47,132 nucleotides of DNA from Synechococcus sp. UW140 (lineage in GTDB: Bacteria; Cyanobacteriota; Cyanobacteriia; PCC-6307; Cyanobiaceae), in the NCBI RefSeq assembly GCF_900474295.1, contig NZ_UCOB01000018.1, positions 1-47,132 of the forward strand, written 5' to 3'. Numbering within the stretch: position 1 is the stretch's first letter; each line of letters opens with the position of its first letter. Positions 43,009-47,132 of the stretch are shown in pieces. Position numbers and translations under genes: made by a program. A model generated the notes under the pieces. It did not search any database. It was given only the letters and a program-made list of their open reading frames with translations, and was not told the origin of the DNA.

Positions 43009-44406
43009 GTGTGGAATGAGCCCTCTGCTGGTGTCGCTGTTGCGGCGCTAGATCTCAACTCCTCCGCCCGTCAACCGGTCCCAGCCGTTGTTGTGGCTGT
43101 TGAGTCCGGTTCGATTGGTGAGGAGCTGGGCTTTGAGCCTGGAGATCAACTGCTCAGCATCAATGGCATTCGACCCCGGGATCTGATCGATTACCGCTAC
43201 CTCTGCGTTGATGAAGAGTTGCGCCTGGAAGTGAGAGATGCTGCGGGTGATCTGCATCAAGTGGATCTGGAAAAGGATGCTGATGATGGCCTGGGCCTCG
43301 AGTTCAGCGAGGCGCTTTTTGATGGCCTGCGCCAATGCAATAACGCTTGCCCTTTCTGTTTTATTGATCAGCAACCGCCAGGCCGGCGCAGCAGTCTGTA
43401 TTTAAAAGATGACGACTACCGTCTGAGCTTTCTCTACGGCTCCTATCTCACGCTCACCAACCTGACCGATGCCGACTGGCAGCGGATCGAGCAGCAACGC
43501 CTGTCTCCACTGTTCGTTTCAGTGCATGCCACTGAACCGGAGCTCAGAGCTCGTTTACTCAAAAATCCCAGGGCTGGTTTGCTGTTGGACCAGGTGCGCT
43601 GGTTTGCTGAAAGGGATCTGCAGATTCATGCCCAGGTCGTGGTTTGTCCTGGGATTAACGATGGTGACTCCCTTGAACGCACCCTTCAAGATCTTGGTGA
43701 GTACGCAGGTGGTGACTGGCCGGCTGTGCTCTCTGCAGCCGTGGTGCCTGTTGGCCTGACCCGCTTTCGGCCCGATCAGGATGGTCTCATGGCGGTGTCG
43801 CCTGAGGATGCACGTGCTGTGATCGCCCGTGTGGAGCCCCTGCAACTGGAGTTTCAGGAGCGTCTTGGTAGTCGTTTTGCTTGGTTGTCAGATGAGTGGT
43901 ATCTGATGGCCGGTTTGCCGCTGCCCCCACGGGAAAGTTATGAGGATTTGCCCCAGCAGGAAAACGGTGTGGGCAGCATTCGCGCTTTTTTGGAGTCGCT
44001 CGATGCTGCCAGCGCAGACCTCCCCAGTTGCCTTGATCAGCCCTTGCACAGCAGCTGGGTGGTCGGTCGGCTGGTGGATCAGGCCCTGGCTCCGGTCACG
44101 GCCCGTCTGAATGGAGTGGATGGAGTCACTCTCAGTTTGTATGGTCTTCCCAGCCCCTATTGGGGGCAAGACCAGGTCGTCACAGGTCTGCTGACGGGTC
44201 AGGATCTGATTCAGGGACTCGAGGGTTGCAACCTCGGTGATCAGCTGCTGCTGCCATCGGTGATGCTTCGTCAGGACGAGCCAGTGTTTCTCGATGACAT
44301 GACCTTGGCTGAATTGGAGCAACGCTTGTCAGTGCCGATTCGAATCGTGCATGGAGCAGCTGACATCGTGACCGTCGTCCTCGGTCATCAGCCCAAAAGC
44401 CCCTAA
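43009..44406 (+). CDS. PDZ-radical SAM protein, TIGR03279/DUF512 family
   Basis: A 465-residue protein. A PDZ-like N-terminal domain (about 25-90; GEELGFEPGDQLLSINGIRP) is followed by CNNACPFCFIDQQP, a CxxxCxxC radical SAM motif, and a C-terminal DUF512 domain (VVPVGLTRFRPD, DEWYLMAGLPLP). TIGR03279 is described as a putative FeS-containing cyanobacterial oxidoreductase family; the reaction is unknown. The start is GTG at 43009, just after uppP. It is followed by a TolC gene after 12-24 nt, suggesting a uppP-to-IMPase transcription run. Confidence 0.9.
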   Translation: MWNEPSAGVAVAALDLNSSARQPVPAVVVAVESGSIGEELGFEPGDQLLSINGIRPRDLIDYRYLCVDEELRLEVRDAAGDLHQVDLEKDADDGLGLEFSEALFDGLRQCNNACPFCFIDQQPPGRRSSLYLKDDDYRLSFLYGSYLTLTNLTDADWQRIEQQRLSPLFVSVHATEPELRARLLKNPRAGLLLDQVRWFAERDLQIHAQVVVCPGINDGDSLERTLQDLGEYAGGDWPAVLSAAVVPVGLTRFRPDQDGLMAVSPEDARAVIARVEPLQLEFQERLGSRFAWLSDEWYLMAGLPLPPRESYEDLPQQENGVGSIRAFLESLDAASADLPSCLDQPLHSSWVVGRLVDQALAPVTARLNGVDGVTLSLYGLPSPYWGQDQVVTGLLTGQDLIQGLEGCNLGDQLLLPSVMLRQDEPVFLDDMTLAELEQRLSVPIRIVHGAADIVTVVLGHQPKSP

Positions 44407-44418
44407 GCTCCGCCCAGC

Positions 44419-46179
44419 TTGCGTATTGCTGTGAGACGGACTGCTGCCCGCCTGTTCCTCATTGCCGGCACGTTGACCGCCACGGCCTCCACTTTGTCTC
44501 CTCTCCGGGCTGAGGACGTCCCCGCGGCTGATGCTCCAACCTCTGAGCAGGTCTCAGAAGGGGCTTTGTTGGATCAGACGAAACTCCCTACAGCCATTGA
44601 GGTGAAAGGGTCTCGCCCTAAGGCGGATGACTCGCTCCTGCCTCCAGCAGCCACTGAGTTGCCCGAGGATCTGTCACCGTTCAAGGCCCCTCCTTCCCTA
44701 GCTCTTCCTGATAAGCCCTCCCAGGTGAGGATCCGTGAGCTGCGCCCGCTCACCCTTGAGCAGGCCGAACGTCTCACTGAGGTGAATAATCCAAGTCTGA
44801 AGGCAGCGGCCAGTCAGGTCGAGCAGGCCAAATCGCAGTTGCTAGCAGCGATTTCGGCCTGGTATCCAACAGTCAACCTGACGGCGAATGGTTTGCCTGA
44901 ATATTTGGAGGGAGAGCAGTACCGCAATCCCTCTTTTTTGATTAACCCCACAACCGGTGAACGTCGTCTTAATCCACTCACCGGTGATCCAGCTGAGTCT
45001 GATAGCTATAGCCGTCAGTGGAAGGCAAACTTCGCTGCTCAAGTGCAGTGGAACTTGATCGATCCTGCCCGAGTTCCGCAGATCGCCTCAGCTCGTGACA
45101 GTTATGAAAAGGCTCGTGACACCTACCTGATTGCGCTCCGGGAGCTTCGCCTCAACACGGCGACCCAGTACTTCAATCTGCAGCGCCAAGATGAGCAGGT
45201 GCGCATCGGTCAGCAGTCGGTGCGGGTTTCGCTCGTGAGTTTGCGTGATGCCAAGGCTCGATTTGAAGCCGGTGTGTCCACGAAGCTTGAGGTGCTCGAG
45301 GCTGAAACGCAGATGGCGCGAGATCAGCAGCTGCTCAGCAAAGCGCTTGGCAATCAGGACAAGGCCCGTCGTGCCCTAGCCGCTCTTTTGGATTTGCCTC
45401 AAGACGTGACGCCCACCGCGGCCACTCCCGCTCGAGTCAGAGGTGTTTGGCAACCATCTCTTCAGGAGAGCATTGTTGCGGCCTATGCCTTCCGCGAGGA
45501 GCTTGATCGCTTCATCCTTGATGTCTCGATCAACAACAGCAATGCCAATGCTGCACTGGCTGCTGTACAACCCATCCTCAGCTTGGTGAACACATTCTCC
45601 ACCTCGCGAACCCAGGGTCAGACCTCCGTTGAATCCGTGGATATGGCGGATTACTCCTGGAATGCCAGCAACACCGTGGCCCTCAATGCAAGTTGGAATA
45701 TCTTTGATGGTGGCCGTGCTCGCGCCCAGTATCGGCTCAATAAGCAGAAGGCCGAGGAGAGCGAATTCAATTTCGCTTCCGAACGGGACAAGATCCGTCA
45801 GGAAGTGGAAGATAGCTTTTACGACCTACGCACAGCCAATCAGGACATCTACACCACCTCTCGTGAGGTCCTTTCCTCGAGGGAATCCCTGCGCTTGGCT
45901 CGTCTTCGCTTCCAGGCCGGGGTCACGACGCAACGGGAAGTCGTTGACACCCAACGTGACCTCACCAATGCGGAAGTCAGCTACGCCGATGCGGTGACGA
46001 CCTACAACATCTCTTTGGCCCAGCTGCGTCGCCGCACTGGCCTGGATCAAGTGATGGCCTGTGCTCCCGTCAGTTTGAGCAGCACCAAACCGGTTGAGGA
46101 TCAGGATTACACCGTGCCGATCGAACCCACCTTCAGTCGGCCGGCCTGCCAAGCTTCTGTTTTGAATTCAGAGGGGTGA
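44419..46179 (+). CDS. TolC-family outer-membrane efflux channel
   Basis: A precursor of about 586 residues. A signal peptide (about 1-31, ending LRAED) is followed by a Pro-rich linker (to about 100). Two OEP repeats follow with long helices and beta strands: LTLEQAERLTEVNNPSLKAA, NLIDPARVPQIASARDSYEKA, NASWNIFDGGRARAQYRLN and LRLARLRFQAGVTTQREVVDTQ. It forms the trimeric outer-membrane duct for efflux pumps or type I secretion. The start may be TTG 44419 or GTG 44431; both keep the signal peptide. No pump subunit is adjacent. In cyanobacteria a single TolC often serves several systems, including S-layer and toxin export (known for the family). Confidence 0.92.
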   Translation: MRIAVRRTAARLFLIAGTLTATASTLSPLRAEDVPAADAPTSEQVSEGALLDQTKLPTAIEVKGSRPKADDSLLPPAATELPEDLSPFKAPPSLALPDKPSQVRIRELRPLTLEQAERLTEVNNPSLKAAASQVEQAKSQLLAAISAWYPTVNLTANGLPEYLEGEQYRNPSFLINPTTGERRLNPLTGDPAESDSYSRQWKANFAAQVQWNLIDPARVPQIASARDSYEKARDTYLIALRELRLNTATQYFNLQRQDEQVRIGQQSVRVSLVSLRDAKARFEAGVSTKLEVLEAETQMARDQQLLSKALGNQDKARRALAALLDLPQDVTPTAATPARVRGVWQPSLQESIVAAYAFREELDRFILDVSINNSNANAALAAVQPILSLVNTFSTSRTQGQTSVESVDMADYSWNASNTVALNASWNIFDGGRARAQYRLNKQKAEESEFNFASERDKIRQEVEDSFYDLRTANQDIYTTSREVLSSRESLRLARLRFQAGVTTQREVVDTQRDLTNAEVSYADAVTTYNISLAQLRRRTGLDQVMACAPVSLSSTKPVEDQDYTVPIEPTFSRPACQASVLNSEG

Positions 46180-46188
46180 ATCCCAATC

Positions 46189-46986
46189 GTGGCTCAAGCT
46201 CTCACCTCTCAGCAGCTCAATGCCGTGCATCAGCTGCTCGATCGGGTGGCTGAGCGGCAGTTACAGGATTTTGGTCACATCCTTTCTGATCTCAAGCCGG
46301 ATGGAACCTTAATCACCACCTGTGATCGTTGGAGTGATCAGGCCATTCTCGAGGGATTGGAAGCAATCGCTCCAGGGGAAGGGGTGCTGAGTGAGGAGGG
46401 TTCCAAGTTGGTTCCATCGACCCAGGCCTACTGGGTGGTGGACCCGCTGGATGGCACCACCAATTTTGCGGCAGGGATCCCCTACTGGGCCATTTCCGTG
46501 GCTCGCTGGGTGGATGGTGCACCCTCTGAGGTGTTTCTGGATGTGCCGTCTTTACGACAGAGGATCGTCGCCATCCGTGCCAAGGGAGCATGGAGGAACG
46601 GTAAGCGCCTCACACCAGAAACCCGCACGACCTCGGGGAGCGCCTGCATCTCGCTCTGCAGCCGGGCGATTCGTGTGCTTCAGCAGCGGCCAGACCGCCG
46701 TTTCCCGGGCAAGATTCGCCTGTTGGGCGTCGCAAGTTTGAATCTGCTCAGTGTGGCGCTGGGGCAGACCGTTGGTGCTCTCGAGGCCACTCCCAAAATC
46801 TGGGACATGGCTGCAGCCTGGTTGGTGTTGAGTGAATTGGGCTGTCCTTTGATCTGGCTCGACAGACAGCCTGCTGATCTCGTTGTTGGCGAGGATTTGG
46901 AGTCTGCTGATTTCCCTGTCGTGGTTGCAAGCAACGAGGACATGCTGGAACGTTTGCATGAATGGGGGCAGGCGTTGCTTCACTGA
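46189..46986 (+). CDS. Inositol monophosphatase family phosphatase
   Basis: A 265-residue protein with the IMPase signatures VLSEEGSK (metal-binding Glu), WVVDPLDGTTNFAAGIPYWA (about residues 82-101; metal-binding Asp residues) and KIWDMAAAWLVLSELG near the C-terminus. Family substrates include inositol phosphate, fructose-1,6-bisphosphate, histidinol phosphate and 3'-phosphoadenosine phosphates, and sequence alone does not decide. It starts with GTG at 46189, 9 nt after the tolC-like stop. Confidence 0.9.
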   Translation: MAQALTSQQLNAVHQLLDRVAERQLQDFGHILSDLKPDGTLITTCDRWSDQAILEGLEAIAPGEGVLSEEGSKLVPSTQAYWVVDPLDGTTNFAAGIPYWAISVARWVDGAPSEVFLDVPSLRQRIVAIRAKGAWRNGKRLTPETRTTSGSACISLCSRAIRVLQQRPDRRFPGKIRLLGVASLNLLSVALGQTVGALEATPKIWDMAAAWLVLSELGCPLIWLDRQPADLVVGEDLESADFPVVVASNEDMLERLHEWGQALLH

Positions 46987-47132
46987 TCAGTGCAATGGCA
47001 CTGCGAGGGTGAGGGAAACAGCTGCCTCACAGGCTTTCGGGCTGTCAGTGGTTGGCGGAGTGTGGGTTTTCAGGATTAGGGCTTGCGAGTTGGGTGAGTT
47101 GTGGGTTATGGTTTTGGACTGCGCGGGAGCCG
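46987..47132. other. End of window, no gene seen
   Basis: The last 146 nt contain two short inverted repeats, CAGTGC/GCACTG (46989-47004) and GTGAGG/CCTCAC (about 47010-47031). Neither has a T-run. No convincing coding frame begins here. Confidence 0.5.

Noticed and set aside
1-47132. Mobile elements, prophage, CRISPR or toxin-antitoxin genes
   Set aside because: No transposase, integrase, phage structural, Cas or toxin-like protein was seen, and the only large direct repeats are the porin 5' modules, which belong to real genes.

Overview
The window is chromosomal DNA from a unicellular cyanobacterium, most likely the marine Synechococcus/Cyanobium group. The evidence is the tail of photosystem II D2 (psbD), psbU, the cytochrome b6f subunit petL, the NDH-1 subunit ndhO, a CRR7-type NDH assembly factor, zeta-carotene desaturase, a ycf33 homologue, and three SLH-domain porins of the SomA/iron-uptake-porin type. 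The DNA is GC-rich by eye and very densely packed: most neighbours abut or overlap by 1-8 nt, and seven convergent pairs overlap at their 3' ends. I see no tRNA, rRNA, insertion sequence, integrase, CRISPR array or phage gene. It reads as core genome with some variable envelope genes.

Layout. 1-137: 3' end of a psbD that is not followed by psbC, then a strong terminator. 248-4801: two convergent DUF2079 membrane paralogues overlapping tail to tail, and an ArnT/PMT-like glycosyltransferase. 4802-5131: a gap holding a candidate 17-codon ORF with a strong ribosome binding site and a terminator. 5132-11154: three tandem porin genes whose first ~155 codons are almost identical while the barrels diverge. 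11218-15001: cysK, a J-domain protein and a large membrane glycosyltransferase, overlapping like an operon. 14980-19825: ndhO, a cation/proton antiporter, a TIGR01777 epimerase, then a minus-strand run (small membrane protein, lipid-A-disaccharide-synthase-like protein, TPR protein, A-type Fe-S carrier). 19910-22402: crtQ, an SRPBCC protein and a lipoprotein. 22366-26765 (minus): hemD, GT2-TPR protein, GH3 hexosaminidase, rbfA and ycf33. 26766-27325: the longest gap, with no recognised gene. 27326-33375: GST, DUF6816, crr7, aroK, a two-domain PTPS protein, a RibD-like reductase, a secreted protein, an N-acyltransferase-like protein and DUF4346. 33417-37906: B12-binding radical SAM protein, petL, MFS exporter, rimO. 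38030-41983: VKOR-thioredoxin fusion, nadB, psbU, DUF3120. 42129-46986: uppP, a PDZ-radical SAM protein (TIGR03279), a TolC-family channel and an inositol-monophosphatase-family enzyme.

How they fit together. Photosynthetic electron transport is represented by psbD, psbU, petL, ndhO, crr7, the carotenoid gene crtQ and the tetrapyrrole gene hemD. Envelope biology is represented by the porins, TolC, UppP, the GH3 hexosaminidase, several glycosyltransferases and the N-acyltransferase. The rest is core metabolism and translation maintenance (cysK, aroK, nadB, rbfA, rimO, Fe-S and disulfide formation). I did not find a clearly new multi-gene system. The most notable observations are the mosaic porin array, the small ORF at 4840, the tandem PTPS protein with one apparently degenerate domain beside a RibD-like reductase, the dense tail-to-tail overlaps, and the lone psbD.
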